NCBI GenBank assembly: GCA_943788815.1
Contig: CALSRS010000001.1
Span: 310,001-374,000 of the forward strand
From: an uncultured Gammaproteobacteria bacterium
GTDB lineage: Bacteria > Pseudomonadota > Gammaproteobacteria > Eutrophobiales > Eutrophobiaceae
Reading direction: 5' to 3'
Length of the DNA: 64,000 bases
Part shown: positions 37,630-46,577 of the stretch, piece after piece
Numbering within the stretch: position 1 is the stretch's first letter
Layout: the number at the start of each line of letters is the position of its first letter
Position numbers and translations under genes: made by a program
Notes under the pieces: generated by a model
What the model was told of the DNA's origin: nothing
Databases searched by the model: none
The model's input: only the letters and a program-made list of their open reading frames with translations

Positions 37630-37736
37630 TGAAATTCGTCAGCATATAAACATCATTATTACACACGTCTGAAGCTAATCATTAACATGACCGCCCTTTG
37701 GGTGTTCATTCATCTCAAACGATATGATTAGTCTCA

Positions 37737-39578
37737 TTACTCAATCAACCCTAGTTGCTGTACTCCCGCATTGTTCGGAGTGCTGAGGGATTCCGCCAAA
37801 CGTACCAGAGACAAAAACTCTCCACGATAACCGAATGGATCTTTACCACGAGAATCACGCGCAAGGTCCATGATATTTCCGAAACTAAAATCTCCAAGCT
37901 GCTCTCCCCCTCGCAATAACTGACTAAAAGCAGCCACTGCCGCAGCGAATCTAAACTCAGTTGAGGTCTCCTCCAGGCTGCTGGCAATGTCCGTACGAAC
38001 AAGGGGCCATTCCAATAATTTACTTGTGTCTGCACCGGGCACCTTGTATCGCAATCTGAGAAATGCGAGTTCATTCGTGATATCTGATTCAGGCAGCTTG
38101 TCCTGATAACGCAAAGGATCCATCTTCTGCCCGCTACTGCCTACCAGTGCAATTTCATAAATGGCCGTGACCGTATGACCAGCGCCAATCTCACCCGCAT
38201 CCACCTTATCATTATTAAAATCTTCACGATTTAACACCCGATTTTCGTATCCGATTAACCGATACTCAGCTACCACGGCAAGATTAAATTCGATCTGGAT
38301 CTTTACATCCTTGGCTATCGTCAGCATTGTTGAACTCATTTCATCCACCAATACCTTACGTGCCTCATTGAGTGAATCGATATAAGCATAGTTACCGTTA
38401 CCGATGTCTGCCAATTGCTCCATCAAGGCATCGTTGTAATTACCAGCACCAAACCCCATGGTGGTCAATGCAATACCGGTATTTCGTTTTCTTTTTATCA
38501 GGTCTTTTAATTGCTCGATATTTACAGCGCCGACATTAAAGTCACCATCAGTGGCGAGGATAACCCTGTTAATTCCTTCTGGTATAAATGCCTGTTCCGC
38601 CATGGCATAGGCCAGTTCAATGCCCGCTGCACCGTTGGTTGATCCACCGGCAGTCAGACGATCCAGGGCGGTGATGATCTTTGCTTTCTGGTTTCCAGTT
38701 GTAGGTTCCAACACCACGCCAGATGCGCCGGCATAGACAACCAGCGAAACAGAATCTTGCTTTCGAAGCTGTCTGGTTAATAGTTGTAATGAGGTCTTCA
38801 ATAGTTCCAGCTTATTGGCATCCTGCATGGATCCGGATACGTCCACGAGAAATACCAGATTAGCAGGCGGCAAGTTTGCAGCGCTTTCTTCATATCCCTT
38901 GATACCAATATGCAATAAGTGGGTATTTGGATTCCAAGGAGTTACTGAGATTTCCTTGTGCACAGTGAACGGCGTGGTCCCCTCCGCACGTTCAGGATAG
39001 TCATAGGAAAAATAATTTATAAGTTCCTCAGCTCGAACTGCATCGTGACGTGGTAGCTGTCCACTATTTATTATTCGCCTTACCACCGAATATGACCCGG
39101 TATCCACATCAATACTGAAGGTAGATACTGGAGATGCCAGCACCTGTTTCACAGGGTTGTCATCAAAGTTGGCATAGTTTTCGGTATCGAGCGGCTCTGA
39201 AGCTGGCTTTATGGAATATAGTAACTGGTCATACATCATGGGTGGGGCGCTTTGAGGCACGATACGGTAATAGTCATCCATTTTTTTGTGCATGACGGCG
39301 TATTCTTCAAGCTCATGTCTGGTATTTAATGAACTCTGAGACAACATTTTGGATTCTTGATTATAGTCTAAGGATTCCTCAGAGCGCTGTGCCATTACAA
39401 TTACGTCATTAGCTTGCTCCACAGTTGAACCTTGGTCGCTATCAGTCATAGCCGTGGTGGACGATGTTGACGAATCTAAACCTGCCTTACTAATTTCCCG
39501 TTGTGGTTCTGTGACCGAACACCCTGTGAAATACACTATCATGACGAAAAGCATAAAAATTGAAATCTGATTCTTCAT
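37737..39578 (-). CDS. VWA-domain lipoprotein (YfbK-like)
   Basis: A 613-residue lipoprotein (lipobox FTGC, Cys20). A disordered region is followed by an N-terminal domain typical of YfbK proteins (FSIDVDTGSYSVVRRI), a VWA domain with MIDAS motif DVSGS (246-250), then GGSTNG and ATDGD, and a C-terminal domain of the DUF3520 type (FAAAVAAFSQLLRGG). Residues 58-70 read DVIVMAQRSEESL, close to the TonB-box-like VIVTAQ segment of outer-membrane receptors; a related segment is in the anti-sigma-like protein. Ribosome binding site AGGAGAGG. The sigma gene follows after 107 bases. Confidence 0.88.
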   Translation of the reverse strand: MKNQISIFMLFVMIVYFTGCSVTEPQREISKAGLDSSTSSTTAMTDSDQGSTVEQANDVIVMAQRSEESLDYNQESKMLSQSSLNTRHELEEYAVMHKKMDDYYRIVPQSAPPMMYDQLLYSIKPASEPLDTENYANFDDNPVKQVLASPVSTFSIDVDTGSYSVVRRIINSGQLPRHDAVRAEELINYFSYDYPERAEGTTPFTVHKEISVTPWNPNTHLLHIGIKGYEESAANLPPANLVFLVDVSGSMQDANKLELLKTSLQLLTRQLRKQDSVSLVVYAGASGVVLEPTTGNQKAKIITALDRLTAGGSTNGAAGIELAYAMAEQAFIPEGINRVILATDGDFNVGAVNIEQLKDLIKRKRNTGIALTTMGFGAGNYNDALMEQLADIGNGNYAYIDSLNEARKVLVDEMSSTMLTIAKDVKIQIEFNLAVVAEYRLIGYENRVLNREDFNNDKVDAGEIGAGHTVTAIYEIALVGSSGQKMDPLRYQDKLPESDITNELAFLRLRYKVPGADTSKLLEWPLVRTDIASSLEETSTEFRFAAAVAAFSQLLRGGEQLGDFSFGNIMDLARDSRGKDPFGYRGEFLSLVRLAESLSTPNNAGVQQLGLIE

Positions 39579-39601
39579 AGCCCTCTCCTGTTTTTAATGG
39601 A

Positions 39602-39617
39602 TTAATCAAATGATTAA
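39602..39617. promoter_or_regulatory. Palindrome upstream of the VWA lipoprotein gene
   Basis: TTAATCA-AA-TGATTAA is a perfect 7-2-7 palindrome lying 24-39 bases before the VWA start codon and just before its ribosome binding site. Its place suits an operator in the 5' leader or overlapping the start site. No known regulator motif is matched with confidence, and it could be chance in A+T-rich DNA. Confidence 0.3.
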
Positions 39618-39802
39618 CCATGTAAACGGAAGAAAATGAAAAAGGGGTTAAATATTGTGAAAATATTAATTAATTCGTCACATTTTCCGACCAAATGCAT
39701 CAACGAGAAAATCTGGGAAAATGAATTGTAATTGGCATCAATTATGATGTTCATTCACAGCCGATTTTAAAAAACTGAAATTACATCTATACTTAATAAA
39801 TC

Positions 39803-40168
39803 GTGGTTGATTCGAAAAATGAAAAGTTAAGTCGGCTTATTAAAAATACCCGCAAGTCGCGCGAAATTCGTGAACAGGGATATCGAACACAGGCATTAAA
39901 ACTGTTTCCGCATGTCTGTGGCAGGTGCACACGGGGATTCAACAACAAAAACCTTCATGAACTGACTGTGCATCACAAAGACCATAATCACGATAATAAT
40001 CCTGCCGATGGCAACAACTGGGAGTTGTTATGCATATACTGCCATGATAATGAACACCAGCGCTTACAATCAATTAGTGGAAGTGATCCGGGAATAAAAC
40101 AATCCCTAACATCTACCTATAAACCGTTCACAGATCTGAAGTCCATGTTGAAAAATAAAAAGAAATAA
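39803..40168 (+). CDS. yajD: HNH nuclease family protein YajD
   Basis: A 121-residue HNH-type protein. It contains VCGRCTRGF, ELTVHHKDHNHDNNPADG (the HNH core) and LLCIYCHDNEH, so two CxxC pairs flank the HH-N motif and should bind zinc. The C-terminal KPFTDLKSMLKNKKK matches the end of E. coli YajD. Its biological role is not established. It starts at GTG, and no better start exists in frame. It converges with msrA, with 11 bases between the stops. Confidence 0.9.
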   Translation: MVDSKNEKLSRLIKNTRKSREIREQGYRTQALKLFPHVCGRCTRGFNNKNLHELTVHHKDHNHDNNPADGNNWELLCIYCHDNEHQRLQSISGSDPGIKQSLTSTYKPFTDLKSMLKNKKK

Positions 40169-40179
40169 TTAATCATAGT

Positions 40180-40785
40180 TTATTTACCAGTCGTTTCCAT
40201 ATTCCCCCAGATTTCCTTTAACCTGTCATCACGGCCACAAGAATAACGGTAGAATTTGTATTTAAGTGGGCTCTTCTTATAGAAATCCTGGTGATAACTC
40301 TCATCACCTTTGATGGGATAAAAGATCATAGAATCCAGTATCGGAGTGACAATGGTCTCATTGGGAAATTTATTGACGTTATTTTGTTTTGTGACCTCGG
40401 CCAAACGTCTTTCTTCATCTGTTGAAACAAAAATTGCCGACAAATAGCTATGGCCTTTGTCACAAAACTGCCCCTTATCATCAAAAGGATCAATATTCAC
40501 CCAGAAATGGTCTAGCAGTTTCTGATAACTCACTATCTTTGGGTCATAATGTATTTCGACTGCTTCATAATGGCCTTGATGGTTTCCGTTATAGGTCGGA
40601 TTCTTCAATGTGCCTCCTGTGAAACCAGATATTACTTCGCTTACTCCATTCAATTTTTCAAAATCGGACTCTACACACCAAAAACACCCACCGGCAAAAT
40701 AAGCGGTCTCTGCCAGCACGCTGACTGGCATCAATCCAAAGAGAAGAAATACGCTGGGGAAAAGAAATCTATTCATATTAAACAA
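40180..40785 (-). CDS. msrA: Peptide methionine sulfoxide reductase MsrA, exported
   Basis: Repairs methionine-S-sulfoxide in proteins. The 201 residues have an N-terminal signal peptide (to about residue 25), then the active-site AGGCFWCVE with catalytic Cys34. HQGHYEAVEIHYDP, YLSAIFVST and DESYHQDFY follow as usual. Export implies repair of periplasmic proteins, with an unknown reductant, because no msrB or thioredoxin-like partner is next to it. A further Cys in RYSCGRDD near the C-terminus could be the resolving Cys. Confidence 0.94.
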   Translation of the reverse strand: MFNMNRFLFPSVFLLFGLMPVSVLAETAYFAGGCFWCVESDFEKLNGVSEVISGFTGGTLKNPTYNGNHQGHYEAVEIHYDPKIVSYQKLLDHFWVNIDPFDDKGQFCDKGHSYLSAIFVSTDEERRLAEVTKQNNVNKFPNETIVTPILDSMIFYPIKGDESYHQDFYKKSPLKYKFYRYSCGRDDRLKEIWGNMETTGK

Positions 40786-41189
40786 ACATTCTGCATTGCT
40801 TTGTAATATGTTACATTTTTATTTTATCTATTTTTCGTATCTGGTATTACTTAACACACCAATCTATGCGTGGATCAACATATGATCACCCTATCATATA
40901 GCTTTAATCTCAAGCATTATTCTGAAATACCTGTAACAACGCATACTAAAAAAAGATTAACCAATCTGGACTATTGCAGGCATATGAACTTAATACGATC
41001 TGATTTAGATAGTAAGGATCTATCCATCTTTCCCAATCTCTGGAGATGCAACATTTTCATATTTTTCCGGAAGAATCTTAAAATAGAAGAAAAAATTATT
41101 GATTTAAATCATAAGTCCCGCTGTTTCAGATAACCTTAATTAATCAAAGCAGATAATAATAGAACTCAAATGCATATACTGACTCAATC
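40786..41189. other. 404-base stretch without a credible gene
   Basis: This A+T-rich space lies between divergent msrA and the Na/Pi transporter gene. An 87-codon open frame at 40870-41133 (GTG start) has no ribosome binding site and no family resemblance, and I do not call it. A short imperfect inverted repeat, GTGGATCA-acata-TGATCAC, lies near 40870-40890 and might be an operator. Otherwise I see nothing recognisable. Confidence 0.5.
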
Positions 41190-42977
41190 ATGACGCTCAC
41201 TGGTTTTCTAAACTTGCTTGGCTCTCTCGCGCTATTCCTATATGGGATGAAGGTCATGAGTGATGCATTAATGGAACTTGCCGGCGATAAAATGCGGAAA
41301 ATCATGATTCGTCTTACGTCAAATCGCTTTAAGGGCGCTTTGATGGGACTATTTATTACCGGACTCATACAGTCATCGTCTGCAACCACCTTGATGGTGG
41401 TTAGCTTCGTTAATGCCCAACTCCTCAGTCTCACTGAAGCTATTAGCATTATAATGGGAGCAAACATAGGTACAACATTGACCGCATGGTTAATAACCAT
41501 CTTCGGATTCAAGGTCAAAATGACTTCAGTGGCAATTCCCGTCATCTTCATAGGCCTGATCTTTTATCTAAAAAAAGATCGAAAACTCAATAATTTGGGA
41601 AATTTAATTATTGGCTTTGCCCTGCTGTTTATCGGTTTGGAATTCATGAAAGATGCCATGGATGGGCTTGAAAACAGTCCCATGTTATTTGAGTTTTTTA
41701 AGAATAACTCAGATAGAGGGTTTCTGGGGATACTTATCCTGGTATTCATTGGTACACTCTTGACCCTGATATTACAATCTTCCAGTGCGACAATGGCAAT
41801 CACACTAGTGGCTGCCAGCCAGGGTGTTCTGACCTTTGAGGCTGCAGCCGCCATCGTCCTGGGAGAAAACATTGGCACTACCATCACTGCCAATCTGGCC
41901 GCGTTGATTGCCGGCACCGAGGCCAAACGTGCTGCACTTGCACATCTCACATTTAACGCTATTGGTGTTTGCTGGATATTACTGTTATTCAATCCATATT
42001 TAATGGCCATAGAAAAAATAGCCAATGAATTTGTATCGGCCTATCCCATGTCAGTTGCCACTGATATTCCCATTGGATTATCCCTGTTTCATAGTTCCTT
42101 TAATATTCTAAATACCTTACTTCTAATCGGGTTCATCAATATCATTGCCAGAATCGTAATTTACCTGATTCCTGATAAAGTCATATCGGAACCGATATTT
42201 TCTACATCTAAATATTTACACAAGGACGCCCTGAGATACCCTGAAACAGCCATCAAAGCCTTACTACAGGAAACCCGTAGACTCTACGAGGAAGCCGTGA
42301 TTGAGGCCATCGCCCACACCCTGGGCGCACACCGCAAAGACATCATGAGCGATCTCCCGATCAGAGACATCGTCGAGAAGCATAGCCACCCCGGGATTAA
42401 ACACAAGACCTTCATCAAGACACGCATCCAACCCATCTATACCGAGGTACTTGACTACGCGTCGGATATTCAGGAAAAATTTCAGCTCACACGTGAAGAC
42501 AATGACAGGGTTACTCGACTGAAAAAAGTTCATCGTGATGCCCTGGATATCCTTGTACATGTCAGAACGTTAAAAAAAGAAATATCAAAACATGCAAATG
42601 ATAATAATCCCGTACTTGACAATGAATACATGAAATTAAAATGCGCTGTTATTGAACTGCTTCGACTATTTCTAAATGAAAGCGATAAATTATTCATTAC
42701 GGGAAGTAACACCTTGCTGGGAGGGGCCCAAAGCAAAGCGGAAACTGAAGATGTTAACCTGATTCTGGATATAGATAGATTAATACGAGATCACAAGATT
42801 ACTTCAGAGCAAGGAGTTTCCCTTATTAATTGCAGTGCTGCAGTATTGGAAATATATCGAATGATGATTAAATCTGCGAAATACCTTGCCGTAATCGGTT
42901 CAGGATATGAACAACTGGAACAGGCCGTCCTGAAAGAAGAAGAAGATATCAACAAGCATGTAGAAGAAACAGCCTGA
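41190..42977 (+). CDS. Na/Pi cotransporter family protein with PhoU-like domain
   Basis: A 595-residue membrane protein of the NptA/YjbB type. The duplicated transport signature is clear: GLIQSSSATTLMVV with MGANIGTTLTAW in the first half, then LQSSSATMAITL with LGENIGTTITAN in the second. About nine helices end near residue 340. The soluble C-terminal part (about residues 370-590) is helical and PhoU-like. Phosphate export or sodium-coupled uptake are both possible. It converges with the SDR gene, with 12 bases between the stops. Confidence 0.9.
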   Translation: MTLTGFLNLLGSLALFLYGMKVMSDALMELAGDKMRKIMIRLTSNRFKGALMGLFITGLIQSSSATTLMVVSFVNAQLLSLTEAISIIMGANIGTTLTAWLITIFGFKVKMTSVAIPVIFIGLIFYLKKDRKLNNLGNLIIGFALLFIGLEFMKDAMDGLENSPMLFEFFKNNSDRGFLGILILVFIGTLLTLILQSSSATMAITLVAASQGVLTFEAAAAIVLGENIGTTITANLAALIAGTEAKRAALAHLTFNAIGVCWILLLFNPYLMAIEKIANEFVSAYPMSVATDIPIGLSLFHSSFNILNTLLLIGFINIIARIVIYLIPDKVISEPIFSTSKYLHKDALRYPETAIKALLQETRRLYEEAVIEAIAHTLGAHRKDIMSDLPIRDIVEKHSHPGIKHKTFIKTRIQPIYTEVLDYASDIQEKFQLTREDNDRVTRLKKVHRDALDILVHVRTLKKEISKHANDNNPVLDNEYMKLKCAVIELLRLFLNESDKLFITGSNTLLGGAQSKAETEDVNLILDIDRLIRDHKITSEQGVSLINCSAAVLEIYRMMIKSAKYLAVIGSGYEQLEQAVLKEEEDINKHVEETA

Positions 42978-42989
42978 ATGTTGACTGTC

Positions 42990-43910
42990 TTAATTCTCCC
43001 TAGCAGGCAATTTGATGAGCTCTCTGGCAATTTTATCTAGTTCTGCACGTGCCACAGAATCATAAGCCTGGTCATTAGCTCGTCCTTCATTGTGACCTAC
43101 GAAATATAGTCCGGACCTTCCTACCAAAGCCGGAGAAACTGCCAGCATCATTAATGCCCTTGCCCCTTCATCTACTGTGGTTCGTGCCGGCCCCGGCATC
43201 TGTGCCACCATAGTGGTATCCATCATCGACGCCGGGTGTAAGGTATTAAATGTGACCTGAGTACCTTGTAGTAACTCACTATAGTGAAATGCGTGCATGA
43301 CCTGGGCAAGCTTACTTCGATGATAGGTAGCACGTCCGCTGAAATAATTTTCCAACATGATATCGCCAAAATTAACCGGACTTTGAGCGCGCGATGCAAC
43401 ATTGATTATACGAGATGGCGCACCGTCTTTTAACAAGGGTAATAAAAGATCCGTCAATAAATAATGTGCGAGGTAATTTACCTGCAAGACCATTTCATAT
43501 CCGTCCTGGCTAACACGACGCTGGCCGCCCGCAAACCCAGAACCCAAACCGGCATTGTTAATTAGAATGTGCAATTTTTGATGATCACGCTTCACATTGT
43601 TAGCGAGTTCACGGACATTATTTAAAGAACCAAAATCTGCCTGGTAAAATTGAGCACTACCAGCACTATTATTAATTTTTTCTACCACTTCCGCGCCACG
43701 CTGTGCATTGCGACCATGCACCAGGACATGCGCCCCCAACATCCCTAGTCGAATGGCCACTTCACGGCCTAAACCGTCGGTTGACCCAGTTATAAGGACA
43801 GTTTTACCGTCCATGGAAGGATAATCTGAATTTACTTGAGCATTAATCTGGCTGGCATAACTACTAATAATGACAATCAACGTAATCAGGGAGTTATTCA
43901 ATATTTTCAT
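42990..43910 (-). CDS. Exported short-chain dehydrogenase/reductase (retinol-dehydrogenase type)
   Basis: A 306-residue SDR with a Sec signal peptide (residues 1-24, cut near INAQ). The Rossmann motif is TGSTDGLGREVA, NNAG is present, the catalytic Ser is in NVASRAQS, and YHRSK supplies the catalytic Tyr and Lys, so the enzyme looks active. The order of motifs and the insert around HPASMMDTTM resemble retinol dehydrogenase and protochlorophyllide-reductase-like SDRs. The signal peptide is odd, because NAD(P)H is not expected in the periplasm. It may instead be a membrane anchor facing the cytosol. Confidence 0.87.
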   Translation of the reverse strand: MKILNNSLITLIVIISSYASQINAQVNSDYPSMDGKTVLITGSTDGLGREVAIRLGMLGAHVLVHGRNAQRGAEVVEKINNSAGSAQFYQADFGSLNNVRELANNVKRDHQKLHILINNAGLGSGFAGGQRRVSQDGYEMVLQVNYLAHYLLTDLLLPLLKDGAPSRIINVASRAQSPVNFGDIMLENYFSGRATYHRSKLAQVMHAFHYSELLQGTQVTFNTLHPASMMDTTMVAQMPGPARTTVDEGARALMMLAVSPALVGRSGLYFVGHNEGRANDQAYDSVARAELDKIARELIKLPAREN

Positions 43911-44063
43911 TTAGATGCACCATTTGATAAATTAACATATAATAATTTTATATCACTTTTTACTATATTCTGTTACTTAAGTCATACTATTTACAGCTGT
44001 AATTGGCTTTATATAACTTAATTTACTAGTCTGTAATTTCAAACGCTTAATTCTGGGGAAAAA

Positions 44064-44927
44064 ATGTTAAGAAAATTTCTAATTATACTTTCAATTTGTA
44101 TTACCACTGTGCTTTCCGGGTGCGCAACAACGGGTGGTACTGATAATCACGGCGTAACTGAAGAGCTACTCTGCTTCATGGCCATGACTTTAGCCGGTGC
44201 AGGTACAAGTGCCGTAATTAAGAATGAACCTGAAGTTATTTTCCCCGGTGCAATAATTGGTGGTGCCATCGGTTATCTTGTTTGTGGAGATAAAGAGCAA
44301 GATACACCAAGCATGCCTGCTGATGCTGACGGTGATGGAGTGACTGATAACAATGACCAATGTCCTGGCACACCAAGAGGTACACGAGTTAATGCGTCGG
44401 GTTGTGCATTAGATAGTGATAGAGATGGTGTGGCAGACAATAATGACCGTTGTCCTGGCACCCCAAGAGGTGCTGCAGTAAATAGCGCTGGCTGTGAACT
44501 TGATAGCGATAATGACGGGGTCGTAAACAGAATTGACCAATGTCTTAGTACACCTGCTGGCCAGGCTGTTAACGAAGTTGGTTGTCACATAGTGTTCACT
44601 TTAGAAGGCGTGAATTTTGATTATGATAGCGCAAACTTAACGAATGCTGCGCGGACTAGACTTAACCAGGCCATTAGTATGCTGAGAGAAAATTCTGAAT
44701 TAAATGTAAATATTGAAGGCCATACTGATAGTAATGGTAGTGATGCATACAATATGCAGTTATCTCAGAGACGTGCACAGGCAGTGGTTGATTATCTGGC
44801 TAATAACGGTATAAATCGAAGCCGCATGTCAGCACTAGGGAAAGGAGAAAGCTCTCCAATCTCAACAAATGATACGTCTTCCGGACGCGCTCAAAACCGC
44901 CGAGTTGAATTTATCATTAGAAATTAA
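44064..44927 (+). CDS. OmpA-family lipoprotein with TSP3 calcium repeats
   Basis: A 287-residue outer-membrane lipoprotein (lipobox LSGC). A glycine-rich membrane-like stretch lies at about residues 40-75, three thrombospondin type 3 repeats (DADGDGVTDNNDQCPGTP and two more, each ending in an ASGC-type turn) occupy about 92-178, and a C-terminal OmpA domain binds peptidoglycan. The OmpA part includes NFDYDSANL, IEGHTDSNGSD and LSQRRAQAVVDYL. Likely tethers the outer membrane to the wall. Ribosome binding site GGGGA. A strong terminator follows. Confidence 0.92.
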   Translation: MLRKFLIILSICITTVLSGCATTGGTDNHGVTEELLCFMAMTLAGAGTSAVIKNEPEVIFPGAIIGGAIGYLVCGDKEQDTPSMPADADGDGVTDNNDQCPGTPRGTRVNASGCALDSDRDGVADNNDRCPGTPRGAAVNSAGCELDSDNDGVVNRIDQCLSTPAGQAVNEVGCHIVFTLEGVNFDYDSANLTNAARTRLNQAISMLRENSELNVNIEGHTDSNGSDAYNMQLSQRRAQAVVDYLANNGINRSRMSALGKGESSPISTNDTSSGRAQNRRVEFIIRN

Positions 44928-44940
44928 TCAGTAGTAATAA

Positions 44941-44976
44941 AGAGGAGACAGGATATCCCTGTCTCCTCTCCTTTTC
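44941..44976 (+). terminator. Rho-independent terminator after the OmpA-family gene
   Basis: A perfect 12 bp stem (AGAGGAGACAGG at 44941-44952, CCTGTCTCCTCT at 44958-44969) with a 5-base loop is followed by CCTTTTCTTATTCTTT. It lies 13 bases after the stop codon. This is the strongest terminator in the window. Confidence 0.88.
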
Positions 44977-45050
44977 TTATTCTTTCCTGACCTCATTTAG
45001 TTTGCAATACTGTCTTTAACACTGACATTTACTTGTGTATAGTGGTTCAG

Positions 45051-46544
45051 ATGGTTTTTAGAACTTCTATACCATATCTAAAAAAATTTTCTTTTATTGC
45101 GCTACTTGTTACCCTTCAAGCTTGCAATGGCTTGTACTTCAAGGAAGCCATCGCACCACCCTCTACTACACAGTATGCCCTGCATGAATGGCCGTATGAA
45201 GAATACTGGACCGGAATTGTCTTCAACGGCAACAAAATCGGATTTAGTCACTTACAGATAGCACTAGATGAAAAAAGACCTGGCACTTACCTCATTAGTT
45301 CTAATGCCTCCATGCACTTTCGTTTTCTTGCGGTGGACAAAAAGGTCAAACTATACTCAAGAGACTGGGTTAATCCTGACCTTACGATTAACGGATTCGT
45401 CTATGACTATGATATGGACGGAAACCGACTGAAATTATATGGCGTGGTCAGAAATAATGTACTGACAGTAGTGATAGATTCTTCTGCTGGCCAAACAACA
45501 GAGCAATATCCACTACTAAGGCCACTATATCCAACGAGTGTAATCAATCTATATCCTTCTTTTCAGGGCATGAGTCCAGATGCCCGGTATGTGTATGATG
45601 TCTATGATGGGGAATCGCAACGTATGACAACACTGACACAACACGTTGAGAATTATGAATCCAGTGATCTATATCCTGGCGAAGCTTACAAAATCAAGAC
45701 CAGTATGCATGGGCAAGATGTGACGACCTGGATCAATACCGGAGCAGAGCCGCTACTGGAAATGAGCATGAATGATATTTTCATCGCCGAACTGAAAAGC
45801 GAAGAGATGGCAAGATATTATCTCACACAGGCAGCACTTAATAAGGAGGAGTCATTATTAAATTTCAGTCTTATCGGTACGGATCAGCCATTATCTTTAC
45901 CCAGAGAAACTAATTTACTGGAGCTGGAACTTTCGGGTACTGCTGATATGTACGATTTTCCGAATGATATGCGACAACAATGCAAAGGCTCAGGTGACAT
46001 AACAAGATGCCGTATCAATGGCAGCCTGTCGCCAGTGGAAATTTCAGATATGAGCAGGAACTATTTAGATAGCAGCTTAGCTATACCCACTCGTCATCCT
46101 ACTATCAATCGTATAGTCGGAGTAATAACCCAGGATAAGGCATCAGATTCTGACAAATTAAGCGCCATCATGGACTGGATACAGACGCATATCGATCCGG
46201 TTGCCACAGACGTTTTTACTGCCCTGGATGTTTTGCAACAACGTAAAGCAGAATGTCAGGGATTCAGTTATCTATTCGCTTCTTTTGCTCGCTCGGCAGG
46301 TATTCCAACACGTCTTGTTAATGGCATTGTCTATTCAGAACAACACGAAGGTTTTCTATATCATACCTGGGTAGAAAGTCAGGTGGATGGGAACTGGCAA
46401 TCCATAGATCCCATATTCGGACAACTACATGCCGATGCTACGCATATTAAGTTTGTTGAAGGTGATAACACTGCTGACCTCACACCCTTGTTATCTGTAA
46501 TCGGCAAACTCTCTGCGCGTATCGTGGAAGTTGAAACTGAATAA
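45051..46544 (+). CDS. Transglutaminase-like lipoprotein
   Basis: A protein of about 497 residues with a signal peptide and lipobox LQAC (Cys near residue 25). A beta-rich N-terminal region of unknown family (to about residue 320) is followed by a transglutaminase core: the Cys in KAECQGFSYLF, the His in LYHTWVES and the Asp in SIDPIFGQ form the catalytic triad. Bacterial relatives act as papain-like peptidases or in amide exchange at the envelope. The start at ATG 45051 is chosen, while an in-frame TTG at 45033 is less likely. The kelch gene follows after 33 bases. Confidence 0.85.
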   Translation: MVFRTSIPYLKKFSFIALLVTLQACNGLYFKEAIAPPSTTQYALHEWPYEEYWTGIVFNGNKIGFSHLQIALDEKRPGTYLISSNASMHFRFLAVDKKVKLYSRDWVNPDLTINGFVYDYDMDGNRLKLYGVVRNNVLTVVIDSSAGQTTEQYPLLRPLYPTSVINLYPSFQGMSPDARYVYDVYDGESQRMTTLTQHVENYESSDLYPGEAYKIKTSMHGQDVTTWINTGAEPLLEMSMNDIFIAELKSEEMARYYLTQAALNKEESLLNFSLIGTDQPLSLPRETNLLELELSGTADMYDFPNDMRQQCKGSGDITRCRINGSLSPVEISDMSRNYLDSSLAIPTRHPTINRIVGVITQDKASDSDKLSAIMDWIQTHIDPVATDVFTALDVLQQRKAECQGFSYLFASFARSAGIPTRLVNGIVYSEQHEGFLYHTWVESQVDGNWQSIDPIFGQLHADATHIKFVEGDNTADLTPLLSVIGKLSARIVEVETE

Positions 46545-46577
46545 AACTAACATTTAAATATCCCACGGAGAATAATC

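Noticed and set aside
40870-41133. An 87-codon open frame (GTG start) between msrA and the Na/Pi transporter gene
   Set aside because: No ribosome binding site, no resemblance to any family, no signal or helix pattern, and A+T-rich composition like the surrounding noncoding DNA.
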